Origin: Humibacillus xanthopallidus
GTDB lineage: Bacteria > Actinomycetota > Actinomycetes > Actinomycetales > Dermatophilaceae
Direction: 5' to 3'
Length of the DNA: 64,000 nucleotides
Assembly (NCBI RefSeq): GCF_006717145.1
Contig: NZ_VFQF01000003.1
Location: forward strand, 992,001 to 1,056,000
The notes below the pieces were generated by a model, which had not been told where the DNA came from, searched no databases, and saw only the letters and a program-made list of their open reading frames with translations. This document shows positions 25,152-34,266 of the stretch, piece after piece (the stretch's first letter is position 1; each line of letters opens with the position of its first letter). Both the position numbers and the translations under genes were made by a program.

Positions 25152-26270
25152 ATGACCGACACGACCGTCACGACCGGGACGGGGACGAGCGACGGTTCGG
25201 GCGGCGGTCCCGTGGCCTACGTCGACTACGCCTTCGCGAAGCGCACCGGCCGCACCATCGTCAGCCCCGGCCCGCAGGTCTCGAGCGCCGAGGCCGCCGA
25301 GATCGTGGCCGACCTGCGCGCGGCTGCGGCCGCGGCGGTCGGTCCGGTCGCCGAGACGAGCCGGCTGCGCGCCCCGGACGACGCGCCGGCGGTGCTCGTC
25401 GTCGACCGGGCGGGCTGGATCGATGCCAACGTCGACTCGTTCAAGGCGATGCTCGACCCCGTCGTCGACAAGCTCAACACCCGCAAGAAGGGCCAGGCGC
25501 CCAGCGCGACCGCGGCGTCGATCGGCGGCAAGGTGACCGGCGCCGAGATGGGTGGCCTGCTCGCGTTCTTCTCGAGCAAGGTGCTCGGGCAGTACGACCT
25601 CGCCCCGGGGGGCACCCCGCGCCTGCTCCTCGTCGCCCCCAACATCGTCGCGACCGAGCGTCGCCTCGAGGTCGACCCCACCGACTTCCGGCGGTGGGTG
25701 GCGATGCACGAGGAGACGCACCGGGTGCAGTTCACCGCCGTGCCGTGGCTGCGCGACCACATGGTCAGCCGCACCCAGAGCCTCGCCGTCGACCTCGCGC
25801 CGACGCCCGACGACCTCAGCAGGCGCTTCGAGCAGCTGACGAAGAACCTCCCCGAGGTCTTCTCGTCCGGCGAGGGCATCGGGCAGATCCTCGCCACCCC
25901 GGAGCAGAAGGCCCGCATCGCCGAGATCACGGCCGTCATGTCGCTCCTCGAGGGCCACGCCGACGTCGTCATGGACGACGTGGGACCCCAGATCATCCCC
26001 AGCGTCGACGAGATCCGCCGCAAGTTCGAGCAGCGCCGCAACGGTGCCGTCGGCATCGACCGACTGCTGCGCAAGCTGCTCGGCCTCGAGGCCAAGATGC
26101 GGCAGTACCGCGACGGCGCGATCTTCGTGCGCGCCGTCATGGACCAGGTCGGCCGCGACGGCTTCAACGCCGTGTGGACCTCGCCGGAGACCCTCCCGCG
26201 GCCCGAGGAGATCGTCGACCCGTCCGCCTGGGTGCGGCGGGTCCACGGCGAAGCGGACTTCCTCCGATGA
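25152..26270 (+). CDS. DUF2342 zinc-metalloprotease-like protein (F420-biosynthesis-associated)
   Basis: This 372-residue protein belongs to the DUF2342 / TIGR03624 family found near tilS and dacB across actinobacteria (Rv3626c in M. tuberculosis). The zinc-type motif HEETH sits in MHEETHRVQFTAVPWLRDHM, with a downstream EGHAD (MSLLEGHADVVMDD) that could supply further ligands. No signal peptide is seen, so it is probably cytoplasmic. Its biological substrate is not established. The name linking it to F420 comes from phylogenetic co-occurrence. It overlaps tilS by 4 bases (ATGA). Confidence 0.86.
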   Translation: MTDTTVTTGTGTSDGSGGGPVAYVDYAFAKRTGRTIVSPGPQVSSAEAAEIVADLRAAAAAAVGPVAETSRLRAPDDAPAVLVVDRAGWIDANVDSFKAMLDPVVDKLNTRKKGQAPSATAASIGGKVTGAEMGGLLAFFSSKVLGQYDLAPGGTPRLLLVAPNIVATERRLEVDPTDFRRWVAMHEETHRVQFTAVPWLRDHMVSRTQSLAVDLAPTPDDLSRRFEQLTKNLPEVFSSGEGIGQILATPEQKARIAEITAVMSLLEGHADVVMDDVGPQIIPSVDEIRRKFEQRRNGAVGIDRLLRKLLGLEAKMRQYRDGAIFVRAVMDQVGRDGFNAVWTSPETLPRPEEIVDPSAWVRRVHGEADFLR

Positions 26271-27265
26271 GCGGCCCCGACCCGGCCGTCGCGGCGACCC
26301 GGCTGGCCGTGCGTCAGCACCTCGCAGACCTTCCCCTGCGCGCGACCGTGCTCGTCGCCTGCTCGGGAGGCCCGGACTCGGTCGCGCTCGCCGCGGCGCT
26401 CGCGTTCGAGGGCGACCGGGCCGGCATCCGCGCCGGCGCGGTCATCGTCGACCACGGCCTGCAGCCCGGCTCCGACGACGTCGCGCAGTCGGCCGCGGCG
26501 CTCTGCCGGGAGATGGGGCTCGACCCCGTCGAGGTGGTGCGGGCCGACGTGCGCCAGACCGGCGCCGGCCTCGAGGCCGATGCCCGCAGCGCCCGCTACG
26601 CCGCGATCGAGGCTGTCGCCGACCGGCTGAACGCCGTCGCCATCCTCGTCGGCCACACCCGCGACGACCAGGCGGAGCAGGTGCTCCTCGGCCTCTCCCG
26701 CGGCTCCGGAGCCCGCTCCCTCAGCGGTATGCCGGTGCGCCGGGACCGCTACATCCGCCCGCTCCTCGCCCTCCCGCGCGCGACGACGCTCGCGGCCTGC
26801 GCGGCATACGGCATCGAGCCGTGGAACGACCCGCACAACAGCGACGACTCGTTCCGCCGCGTGCGCGCCCGGCGGCTGCTCGCGACGCTCGAGTCCGAGC
26901 TCGGCCCGGGTTTCGCTGCGGCGCTGGCGCGCTCGGCCGACCTGCTGCGCGAGGACGCCGACCACCTCGAGACGCTCGCGATCCGGGCCCGCGCCCAGCT
27001 GCCCGAGGCGGCCGGCGACCCCGGCGTCGACCTCGAGGCCCTCGCGGCGCTGCCACGTGCGATCCGCACGCGGGTCTGGCGCCTCCTCGCCGCCGAGGCG
27101 GGCGCGCCGCTGGCCGACGTCAGCGCGGCCCACGTCGAGTCGCTCGACGCCCTCCTCACCTCGTGGCACGGGCAGGGCCCGCTCCACGTCCCTGGCGGCA
27201 TCGCCGTGGCCCGCACGGGCCGGGAGATCCGTTTCACCCCGTTGCGAGAGACCGCGAGCGCCTGA
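26267..27265 (+). CDS. tilS: tRNA(Ile)-lysidine synthetase
   Basis: This 332-residue N-type PP-loop ATPase attaches lysine to C34 of the CAU-anticodon tRNA-Ile so that it reads AUA. The P-loop SGGPDSVAL lies at about residues 29-37. The helix-rich core contains [20 protein letters not shown] and the DNSD-like site [15 protein letters not shown]. It lacks the extended C-terminal domain of E. coli TilS, as is usual in actinobacteria. The ATG overlaps the DUF2342 stop. The gene is essential in most bacteria. Confidence 0.93.
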   Translation: MSGPDPAVAATRLAVRQHLADLPLRATVLVACSGGPDSVALAAALAFEGDRAGIRAGAVIVDHGLQPGSDDVAQSAAALCREMGLDPVEVVRADVRQTGAGLEADARSARYAAIEAVADRLNAVAILVGHTRDDQAEQVLLGLSRGSGARSLSGMPVRRDRYIRPLLALPRATTLAACAAYGIEPWNDPHNSDDSFRRVRARRLLATLESELGPGFAAALARSADLLREDADHLETLAIRARAQLPEAAGDPGVDLEALAALPRAIRTRVWRLLAAEAGAPLADVSAAHVESLDALLTSWHGQGPLHVPGGIAVARTGREIRFTPLRETASA

Positions 27266-27303
27266 GCCCGCAAGGGTGCTGTTGAATGGTCTGGCACGGC
27301 AGG

Positions 27304-27325
27304 CCGGGGGCCGTACAGGCCCCGG
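27304..27325 (+). terminator. Hairpin between tilS and hpt
   Basis: CCGGGG-CC and GGCCCCGG pair with one bulge around GTACA in the 109-base tilS-hpt gap. It may be a terminator or a leader structure ahead of hpt. Confidence 0.4.
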
Positions 27326-27374
27326 TTCGCCTGCCACCTCACCTGCCACCGCACCACCACACGGAGGAGTCCTC

Positions 27375-27926
27375 GTGGACCACACCGACATGGGAGACGA
27401 CCTCGCGACGGTCCTGCTGACGGAGGAGCAGATCCAGACCCGCCTCGGCGAGCTCGCGGCCGACATCTGGCGCGACTACGAGGGCAAGGACTTCCTCCTC
27501 GTCGGCGTGCTCAAGGGCGCCGTCGTCGTCATGGCCGACCTCATGCGGGCCCTGCCCGGCACCGCCCCGATGGACTGGATGGCGGTCTCGTCGTACGGCT
27601 CGGGCACGAAGAGCTCGGGCGTCGTGCGCATCCTCAAGGACCTCGACACCGACATCACGGGCCGCCACGTCCTCATCGTCGAGGACATCATCGACTCCGG
27701 CCTCACGCTCTCGTGGATCAAGGCCAACCTCGAGTCGCGCAGCCCGGCCTCGGTCGAGATCTGCACGCTTCTGCGCAAGCCCGACGTCGTCAAGGTCGAC
27801 ATCCCCGTGCGCTACGTCGGCTTCGACATCCCCAACGAGTTCGTCGTCGGCTACGGCCTCGACTACGCCGAGCAGTACCGCAACCTGCGCTGTGTCGGAA
27901 CGCTCGCGCCGCACGTCTACTCCTGA
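27375..27926 (+). CDS. hpt: Hypoxanthine phosphoribosyltransferase
   Basis: This 183-residue type I phosphoribosyltransferase salvages hypoxanthine and guanine to IMP and GMP. The PRPP-binding signature [17 protein letters not shown] is exact. [20 protein letters not shown], the flexible-loop [15 protein letters not shown] and the C-terminal [13 protein letters not shown] complete the family pattern. GTG 27375 is the start, with the strong site GGAGGAG six bases upstream. It follows tilS as in M. tuberculosis. Confidence 0.96.
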   Translation: MDHTDMGDDLATVLLTEEQIQTRLGELAADIWRDYEGKDFLLVGVLKGAVVVMADLMRALPGTAPMDWMAVSSYGSGTKSSGVVRILKDLDTDITGRHVLIVEDIIDSGLTLSWIKANLESRSPASVEICTLLRKPDVVKVDIPVRYVGFDIPNEFVVGYGLDYAEQYRNLRCVGTLAPHVYS

Positions 27927-27935
27927 GGACCGCGC

Positions 27936-28760
27936 GTGACCTTCTCCATCGTCGCCCGGCAGGGTGAGGCCTACGGCGTCGCTGTCGCGAGCAAGTTCCT
28001 CGCGGTCGGAGCCGTCGTGCCGGCCGCCCGCATCGGGGTCGGCGCCGTCGCCACGCAGTCCTTCGCCCGGGTCGGCTATCTCGACGAGCTGCTCGGACGG
28101 CTCGCAGCCGGCGAGTCCGCCGACGGGGCGCTCGCCGCGGCCACGGCGCTCGACGACGGCCGGCAGACCCGGCAGGTCGGCGTCGTGGGCGTCGGCAGCG
28201 CGGCGACCTTCACGGGCTCCGAGTGCAACGCGTGGGCCGGTGGCGTCGCGCGCGACGAGGGCGACACGGCATACGCCATCCAGGGCAACATCCTCACGGG
28301 GCCCGAGGTCGTGGAGGCGATGGAGCGCGCGTGGCACGCGTCGGCGGGGCGACCGCTGGCGCAGCGCCTCCTCGCCGCGCTAGTCGCGGGTGACGAGGCC
28401 GGCGGCGACTCCCGTGGGCGCCAGAGCGCCGCGATGTATGCCGTCGAGCCGGGCTCCGGCTACGACGCGAGCGGGGTGCTCGCCGACCTGCGCGTCGACG
28501 ACCACGCCGACCCCGTGACCGAGCTCGGCCGCCTGCTCTCGGAGTGGGAGATGTACTTCGGCAAGCCCGAGGACGTGCAGCCCCTCGAGGGCGAGCTCGC
28601 CGACGAGGTGCGCTCGCGCCTCGCGACGGCGGGGTATGCCGCCGCCGACCTCCCGACGGCACTGGCCGACTGGGCCGGCAACGCCAACTACGAGGCGCGG
28701 CTGAGCCCCGAGGGCATCGACCGTCGGGTGCTCGAGGCGCTCCGCGCTGCCACCGGCTGA
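27936..28760 (+). CDS. DUF1028 family protein with C-terminal peptidoglycan-binding-like domain
   Basis: This 274-residue protein begins [19 protein letters not shown], the DUF1028 signature, and keeps [20 protein letters not shown] and [23 protein letters not shown]1028 proteins are Ntn-hydrolase-like and their reaction is not established. The last ~70 residues ([35 protein letters not shown]) resemble a putative peptidoglycan-binding module often fused to DUF1028. It starts at GTG 27936, 9 bases after hpt. No signal peptide is visible. Confidence 0.82.
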   Translation: MTFSIVARQGEAYGVAVASKFLAVGAVVPAARIGVGAVATQSFARVGYLDELLGRLAAGESADGALAAATALDDGRQTRQVGVVGVGSAATFTGSECNAWAGGVARDEGDTAYAIQGNILTGPEVVEAMERAWHASAGRPLAQRLLAALVAGDEAGGDSRGRQSAAMYAVEPGSGYDASGVLADLRVDDHADPVTELGRLLSEWEMYFGKPEDVQPLEGELADEVRSRLATAGYAAADLPTALADWAGNANYEARLSPEGIDRRVLEALRAATG

Positions 28761-28902
28761 CGGACGCCTGCGCCCGGCGTGGCCACGGGCAGTTCGTCAC
28801 GCGAGCGCGACATGCGGAACACTGGTAGAACGCCGGACGTTGTGCCGGTGGATCAACTCACCGGACGAGCAGGAGGACCGGGGCCGTCGGCCTCGCACGT
28901 AC

Positions 28903-31017
28903 ATGGACGCCAAACGGATACTGCGCACGCCACTGTTGTGGATCTTGGTCCTCATCAGCGCGCTCGTCTTCGGCATGCTGTTCTCCGAGTCCGGACCGCC
29001 GCGGATCGACACCTCCGCCGCGATGCAGCAGATCACGAGCGGCAACGTCGAGTCGGCCAAGCTGCTCAACAACGAGAAGATGGAGCTCACGCTCATCAAG
29101 CCCTACACGTCGCCGGACGGCAGCGTGAAGGACGCGAAGTCGGTCTACGCCTTCTACGTCGACGCGCGCGGGCAGGAGGTCGTCGACGCGCTCAACGCCA
29201 AGCCGCCGACGAAGGGTGTCGACGACCAGATCGACCAGCAGAGCTGGGTCGGCTCGCTCCTCTTCTCGATCCTGCCGATCATCATCATCCTCGGCCTCTT
29301 CTGGTTCCTCATGGGCCAGATGCAGGGCGGCGGCAACCGGGTCATGCAGTTCGGCAAGTCGCGCGCCAAGCTCGCGACCAAGGACACCCCGAAGGTCACC
29401 TTCGCCGACGTCGCGGGCTGCGACGAGGCCATCGAGGAGCTCACCGAGATCAAGGAGTTCCTCCAGGAGCCGGCGAAGTTCCTCGCCGTGGGTGCCAAGA
29501 TCCCCAAGGGCGTGCTGCTCTACGGCCAGCCCGGAACCGGCAAGACCCTGCTCGCCCGCGCCGTCGCCGGTGAGGCAGGCGTGCCGTTCTACTCGATCTC
29601 GGGCTCCGACTTCGTCGAGATGTTCGTCGGTGTCGGCGCGAGCCGCGTCCGTGACCTCTTCGAGCAGGCCAAGGCCAACGCTCCCGCCATCGTCTTCGTC
29701 GACGAGATCGACGCCGTCGGCCGTCACCGCGGCGCCGGCATGGGCGGCGGCCACGACGAGCGCGAGCAGACCCTCAACCAGCTCCTCGTCGAGATGGACG
29801 GCTTCGACGTCAAGACCAACGTCATCCTCATCGCGGCGACCAACCGCCCCGACATCCTCGACCCGGCCCTGCTGCGCCCGGGGCGTTTCGACCGGCAGAT
29901 CGCCGTCGACGCCCCCGACATGCTCGGCCGCAACCACATCCTCCAGGTCCACGCCCAGGGCAAGCCGATGGCACCCGACGTCGACCTGCTCGCCGTCGCC
30001 CGCCGCACGCCCGGCTTCACCGGTGCCGACCTCGCCAACGTGCTCAACGAGGCCGCGCTGCTCACGGCGCGCAGCGACAAGAAGATCATCGACAACTACT
30101 CGCTCGACGAGGCCATCGACCGTGTCATCGCCGGGCCGCAGAAGCGCACCCGCATCATGTCGGCCAAGGAGCGCAAGATCACGGCTTACCACGAGGGTGG
30201 TCACGCCCTCGTCGCCGCGTCGCTCAACCACACCGACCCGGTGACGAAGGTGACGATCCTGCCGCGCGGCCGGGCCCTCGGCTACACCATGGTCATGCCC
30301 GTCGACGACAAGTACTCCACGACGCGCAACGAGATCCTCGACCAGCTCTCCTACGCCCTCGGCGGCCGCGTCGCGGAGGAGATCGTCTTCCACGAGCCCA
30401 CCACGGGCGCGAGCAACGACATCGAGAAGGCCACCGGTATGGCCCGCAAGATGGTCACCGAGTTCGGCATGTCCGAGCGCATCGGCGCCATCAAGCTCGG
30501 CCAGGGCACCGGCGAGGTCTTCCTCGGTCGCGACATGGGTCACCAGCGCGACTACTCGGAGGAGATCGCCCGCATCGTCGACGAGGAGGTGCGCAGCCTC
30601 ATCGAGGCCGCCCACGACGAGGCCTACCGTGCGATCAACGCGAACCGCGACGTGCTCGACAAGCTCGTGCTCGAGCTGCTCGAGCGCGAGACCCTCAACC
30701 AGGCCGAGCTCGCCCAGATCTTCACCGAGGTCGTCCGGGTGCCGGAGCGTCCGACGTGGCTCTCCTCTCAGGACCGCGTGCCGAGCGACCGGCCCCCTGT
30801 GCTGACGACCGGCGAGATCGCGGCGCGCAACGGCCAGAACGGTCAGAACGGCCAGAACGGTCACCTGCCCCCGCCGGTCGCTCCCGACCGCGAGATCGAG
30901 GAGAAGATCGACGAGGCGGCCTCCGTCGGGGCGCACCCGCTCGCCGACGAGCACCCGCCGCAGCAGATCATCGAGGTCCCCGACGACCGTCCCGTCAACC
31001 CTGGCGAGAAGAGCTGA
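28903..31017 (+). CDS. ftsH: ATP-dependent membrane zinc metalloprotease FtsH
   Basis: This 704-residue AAA+ protease degrades damaged or short-lived membrane and soluble proteins. Two membrane helices ([36 protein letters not shown]) bracket a small periplasmic part. The AAA domain has Walker A G208-T215 reading GQPGTGKT (usually GPPGTGKT), Walker B IVFVDEID, and [23 protein letters not shown]. The protease site is H430EGGH434 (usually HEAGH); HExxH is kept, so it should be active. The C-terminus is a long disordered tail with [15 protein letters not shown] 28903 is used; AGGAGG is about 25 bases upstream, farther than usual, so an earlier GTG (28840) remains possible. Confidence 0.94.
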   Translation: MDAKRILRTPLLWILVLISALVFGMLFSESGPPRIDTSAAMQQITSGNVESAKLLNNEKMELTLIKPYTSPDGSVKDAKSVYAFYVDARGQEVVDALNAKPPTKGVDDQIDQQSWVGSLLFSILPIIIILGLFWFLMGQMQGGGNRVMQFGKSRAKLATKDTPKVTFADVAGCDEAIEELTEIKEFLQEPAKFLAVGAKIPKGVLLYGQPGTGKTLLARAVAGEAGVPFYSISGSDFVEMFVGVGASRVRDLFEQAKANAPAIVFVDEIDAVGRHRGAGMGGGHDEREQTLNQLLVEMDGFDVKTNVILIAATNRPDILDPALLRPGRFDRQIAVDAPDMLGRNHILQVHAQGKPMAPDVDLLAVARRTPGFTGADLANVLNEAALLTARSDKKIIDNYSLDEAIDRVIAGPQKRTRIMSAKERKITAYHEGGHALVAASLNHTDPVTKVTILPRGRALGYTMVMPVDDKYSTTRNEILDQLSYALGGRVAEEIVFHEPTTGASNDIEKATGMARKMVTEFGMSERIGAIKLGQGTGEVFLGRDMGHQRDYSEEIARIVDEEVRSLIEAAHDEAYRAINANRDVLDKLVLELLERETLNQAELAQIFTEVVRVPERPTWLSSQDRVPSDRPPVLTTGEIAARNGQNGQNGQNGHLPPPVAPDREIEEKIDEAASVGAHPLADEHPPQQIIEVPDDRPVNPGEKS

Positions 31018-31020
31018 CCG

Positions 31021-31593
31021 ATGGCGATCGACCAGGCGCGGGCCGAGGCGGCCGTGCGCGAGCTGCTGCTGGCCATCGGCGAGGACCCCACGCGTGAGGG
31101 TCTGCTCGACACACCGGCCCGGGTGGCCCGGTCCTACTCCGAGATCTTCGCCGGTCTCGACATGGACGCCGCCGATGTCCTGGGCACGACCTTCATGATC
31201 GACCACCAGGAGCTGGTCATCGTGCGGGACATCGAGCTCTACAGCACGTGCGAGCACCACCTCGTGCCCTTCCACGGGGTGGCGCACGTCGGCTACATCC
31301 CGAGCCAGGACGGGCGCGTGACGGGCCTGTCGAAGCTCGCGCGCCTCGTCGAGGTCTATGCCCGGCGGCCCCAGGTGCAGGAGCGGCTGACCTCGCAGGT
31401 GGCCGACGCGCTCGTCGAGCACCTCGACGTGCAGGGCGTCATCGTCGTCATCCAGGCCGAGCACCTCTGCATGTCGATGCGCGGCATCCGCAAGCCGGGG
31501 GCGAGCACCATCACCTCGGCCGTGCGGGGCCAGCTGCGTGACGCGGCCACTCGAGCAGAGGCCATGGCGCTCATGCTCGAGGGCAACAAGTGA
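31021..31593 (+). CDS. folE: GTP cyclohydrolase I
   Basis: This 190-residue enzyme converts GTP to dihydroneopterin triphosphate, the first folate step. The zinc and active-site sequence [20 protein letters not shown] is intact, and [20 protein letters not shown] carries the second Cys ligand. [20 protein letters not shown] at the N-terminus is typical. It begins three bases after ftsH and heads the fol genes, so ftsH and folate synthesis share a transcript. Confidence 0.97.
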   Translation: MAIDQARAEAAVRELLLAIGEDPTREGLLDTPARVARSYSEIFAGLDMDAADVLGTTFMIDHQELVIVRDIELYSTCEHHLVPFHGVAHVGYIPSQDGRVTGLSKLARLVEVYARRPQVQERLTSQVADALVEHLDVQGVIVVIQAEHLCMSMRGIRKPGASTITSAVRGQLRDAATRAEAMALMLEGNK

Positions 31594-31627
31594 CCGCCGG
31601 CACCCGACTCGCGACAGTATGGCGCCC

Positions 31628-32548
31628 ATGACAGCGTCAACCCCCGGAGACCGCGAAACCGTCGACGCGGCGTCCCTGCTCGGTGTCAGCGACCGCACGC
31701 TCGTCATGGGCGTCGTCAACGTCACCCCAGACTCCTTCTCTGACGGCGGGGAGTGGTTCGAGCCCGAGGCAGCCCTCGCGCACGGTCTCGACGTGCTCGC
31801 GGCCGGCGCCGACATCGTCGACGTCGGTGGTGAGTCGACGCGGCCGGGAGCCGAGCGCCCCTCCGTGGCCGAGGAGCTGCGCCGCGTCCTGCCGGTCGTG
31901 CGCGGGCTCGCCGCTGCGGGGGCGGTCGTCTCCATCGACACGATGCGCGCCGAGGTCGCCGTCGAAGCGGTCGCCGCCGGCGCGACGTTCGTCAACGACG
32001 TCTCCGGGGGGCTTGCCGACCCCGAAATGGTGCCCGCCGTCGCCGCCGCCGGCGTCCCCTACATCGCGATGCACTGGCGCGGACACAGCACCGAGATGCA
32101 GTCGATGGCCGTCTACGACGACGTCGTCGAGGACGTATGCCGCGAGCTGGCCTCGCGCCGTGACGCGCTGCTGGGTGCCGGGCTGGCCGAGGACCTCCTC
32201 GTGCTCGACCCGGGTCTCGGCTTCGCGAAACACGCCGAGCACAACTGGGCGCTGCTCGCGGCGCTGCCGGTGTTGCACGACCTGGGCCACCCGATCCTGC
32301 TCGGAGCCTCACGCAAGACCTTCCTCGGGCGGCTGGGCCGGGCCGAGGGCGAGCCGCCTCGCCCTGCGGCGCAGCGCGACCCCGAGACGGCAGCGACGTC
32401 CGTGATGGCGGCGATGGCAGGCCTCTGGTGCGTTCGCGTGCACGACGTGGAGACGACGGTGCGGGCTCTCTCGGTGGTCCAGGCCGCTCTCGAGCACGCG
32501 CCCGACGACTTCCATGACGACCACGACGACGACGGCGACCTCGGCTGA
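31628..32548 (+). CDS. folP: Dihydropteroate synthase
   Basis: This 306-residue TIM-barrel enzyme joins 6-hydroxymethyl-dihydropterin pyrophosphate to p-aminobenzoate and is the sulfonamide target. The diagnostic MGVVNVTPDSFSDGGEWF and DVGGESTRPGAE motifs are exact, followed by FVNDVSGGL and LLGASRKTFLGRL. ATG 31628 is chosen; ATG 31619 would add three residues. The final A of its stop codon is the first base of the folBK start codon (TGATG), coupling the two. The C-terminal tail is Asp/His-rich. Confidence 0.96.
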   Translation: MTASTPGDRETVDAASLLGVSDRTLVMGVVNVTPDSFSDGGEWFEPEAALAHGLDVLAAGADIVDVGGESTRPGAERPSVAEELRRVLPVVRGLAAAGAVVSIDTMRAEVAVEAVAAGATFVNDVSGGLADPEMVPAVAAAGVPYIAMHWRGHSTEMQSMAVYDDVVEDVCRELASRRDALLGAGLAEDLLVLDPGLGFAKHAEHNWALLAALPVLHDLGHPILLGASRKTFLGRLGRAEGEPPRPAAQRDPETAATSVMAAMAGLWCVRVHDVETTVRALSVVQAALEHAPDDFHDDHDDDGDLG

Positions 32549-33447
32549 TGGCCGACCGCATCGTCCTGCAGGGTGTCTCCGCCCGCGGCAACCACGGCGT
32601 GCTCGCCTTTGAGAAGCGCGACGGCCAGACCTTCGTCGTCGACGTGACGATGACCTGCGACCTCGAGCGAGCCGGGCGCACCGACGACCTCGCCGCCACG
32701 GTCAACTACGCCGAGGTGGCCGCCGACGTCGTGGCCCGCATCACTGGTCCGTCGTTCGACCTCATCGAGCGCCTCGCCGAGGTCATCGCCGACGACGTGC
32801 TGCGCCACGACCTCGTCGAGGTCGTCGAGGTCGTCGTGCACAAGCCCGAGGCGCCGGTCGGCCAGCCCTTCACCGACGTGCAGGTGCGGCTCGAGCGGCG
32901 GGGTGGGGCGGCGGTCGTCATCGCCCTCGGCTCCAACCTCGGTGACCGCGGCGAGACGCTCGCGACCGCCGTGTCCGCCCTGCGCACGGTGCCGGGCCTC
33001 ACCCTCACGGGCGTGTCCTCGATCGTCGAGACCGACCCCGTCGGCGGGCCCGAGCAGCCTCCCTACCTCAACGCCGTCGCTGTGGGCCGGTCGACCGTGC
33101 CGCCCGACGCGCTCCTCGGCGAGCTGCACCGCATCGAGGCGGCCCACGGCCGGACGCGCGAGATCCATTGGGGGGCAAGGACTCTCGACCTCGACCTCAT
33201 CCAGTTCGGCACCCCGGGCGGGCCGCGCGAGGTCGTCAGTGACGACGCGAGGCTCACCCTCCCGCACCCCCGGGCCGCCGAGCGTGCCTTCGTGCTCGCG
33301 CCCTGGCTCGACGCCGACCCCGAGGCCACGTTGCGCGTCGCAGCGGGGGACGGCGGCATACGCCGGGTGGCCGAGCTGCTCGACGCCGTCTCGCCCGACC
33401 TCGACGCGGCGGGTGTGCGACCCGGCCCCGGATGGGAGCACCCGTGA
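32548..33447 (+). CDS. folBK: Fused dihydroneopterin aldolase / HPPK
   Basis: One 299-residue protein carries two folate enzymes. Residues ~1-120 are FolB, which cleaves dihydroneopterin: RIVLQGVSARGNHGVLAFEK, TVNYAEVAADVVARITG, FDLIERLAEVIADDVL. Residues ~125-299 are FolK, which pyrophosphorylates the pterin alcohol: VIALGSNLGDRGETLATAVS, ETDPVGGPEQPPYLNAV, GARTLDLDLIQFG, LPHPRAAERAFVLAPW. In M. tuberculosis these are two adjacent genes. No stop or frame change separates them here, so two consecutive pathway steps are in one chain. Confidence 0.96.
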   Translation: MADRIVLQGVSARGNHGVLAFEKRDGQTFVVDVTMTCDLERAGRTDDLAATVNYAEVAADVVARITGPSFDLIERLAEVIADDVLRHDLVEVVEVVVHKPEAPVGQPFTDVQVRLERRGGAAVVIALGSNLGDRGETLATAVSALRTVPGLTLTGVSSIVETDPVGGPEQPPYLNAVAVGRSTVPPDALLGELHRIEAAHGRTREIHWGARTLDLDLIQFGTPGGPREVVSDDARLTLPHPRAAERAFVLAPWLDADPEATLRVAAGDGGIRRVAELLDAVSPDLDAAGVRPGPGWEHP

Positions 33448-33920
33448 CACCACACACCGGCATCCGTGCGACGACGCTCGTCATCGCCGGGTTGGTCTCG
33501 ACGGGACTCTCGTGGCTGCTGCTGCGCTGGGTCACCTCGGGCGGTGCCGAGATGCCGTCACCCGGCTGGGTGGCGATCGCGGTGATGGTCTTCCTCGGGG
33601 CGGGCCTGCTCGTCGCGGGGTGGCAGGTGCGCAAGGTGCGTGACGGCCGTTCCGACGGAACCGTCTCGCCGTTGCGGGCCGCCCGCACGCTCGTGCTCGC
33701 GCAGGCTGCGGCACTGACCGGCTCGGTGCTGACGGGGTGGTACGTCGCCAACGTCCTCGTGCTGCTTCCCAACGCGGACGTGCAGTCGCAGCGCGACCGG
33801 ATCACGCCCTTCGTCCTGCACGCCGTCGTCGCCCTGCTTCTCGCGGTGTGCGGCATGGTCGTCCAGTGGTGGTGCCGTCTGCGGCCGCGCGACGACGAGG
33901 ACACCGACACCCCCGCCTGA
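33444..33920 (+). CDS. DUF3180 membrane protein
   Basis: This 158-residue protein has four predicted membrane helices (TTLVIAGLVSTGLSWLLLRW, VAIAVMVFLGAGLLVAGW, TLVLAQAAALTGSVLTGWYV, FVLHAVVALLLAVCGMVVQW). It matches DUF3180, which follows folK in many actinobacteria (Rv3605c). GTG 33444 overlaps the folBK stop as GTGA; ATG 33432 is also in frame. Its function is unknown. The fixed place after folK suggests a link to the ftsH-fol operon, but that is inference. Confidence 0.85.
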   Translation: MTPHTGIRATTLVIAGLVSTGLSWLLLRWVTSGGAEMPSPGWVAIAVMVFLGAGLLVAGWQVRKVRDGRSDGTVSPLRAARTLVLAQAAALTGSVLTGWYVANVLVLLPNADVQSQRDRITPFVLHAVVALLLAVCGMVVQWWCRLRPRDDEDTDTPA

Positions 33921-33939
33921 CCCCCCGGACCTCCCTGGC

Positions 33940-33992
33940 CCCGGTTCGATGTGTCTGCGAGGGCTCTGGCCCGCGGTCATACATCGACCGGG
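33940..33992. terminator. Bidirectional hairpin between convergent genes
   Basis: CCCGGT(T)CGATGT at 33940 pairs with ACATCGACCGGG ending at 33992 (one bulge). An outer weaker pairing GACCTCC / GGAGGGTC flanks it. It lies between DUF3180 and the convergent lipoprotein gene. Confidence 0.6.
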
Positions 33993-34020
33993 AGAGGAAG
34001 AGCGGGGTCTGGAGGGTCGG

Positions 34021-34266
34021 TCAGGTGGTGCCGGCCTGCGTCACCGTCGAGGTGGCCACGGGGGTGGTCGGCGTCGGCTGAGAGGGCGGGCGCGGCGGCC
34101 CGTCAGGCGTCGTCGTGCGGGTCGGCCACGGCGGCGGGACGGTGTCGACCGTGTCCTGGTCGGAGCACGCTGCTGCGAGCGTGATCGTGGCGGTGATGAG
34201 GGTGACGGCGGCGGCGCGCAGGACGCTTGCTCTCGAGACCTGCCCGGACGGCATACGGCTTGTCAC
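34021..34266 (-). CDS. Small Pro/Thr-rich lipoprotein coupled to orphan nuoD
   Basis: This 81-residue product has a lipoprotein signal: [19 protein letters not shown] then AAAC with the modifiable Cys at residue 34. The mature part is only ~47 residues and Pro/Thr-rich ([20 protein letters not shown]). GTG 34264-34266 overlaps the nuoD stop as GTGA, good evidence that it is translated. ATG at residue 5 is an alternative start. I recognise no family. It may be a surface or cell-wall spacer protein; a link to NuoD function is only suggested by the overlap. Confidence 0.62.
   Translation of the reverse strand: MTSRMPSGQVSRASVLRAAAVTLITATITLAAACSDQDTVDTVPPPWPTRTTTPDGPPRPPSQPTPTTPVATSTVTQAGTT

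Noticed and set aside
23132-25171. A 679-codon minus-strand frame across dacB.
   Set aside because: It is antisense to a gene with intact STTK, SDN and KTG motifs, with low-complexity translation only.
28903-31017. FtsH as an inactive protease because of HEGGH.
   Set aside because: The essential HExxH pattern and the AAA motifs are retained; Ala to Gly is mild.
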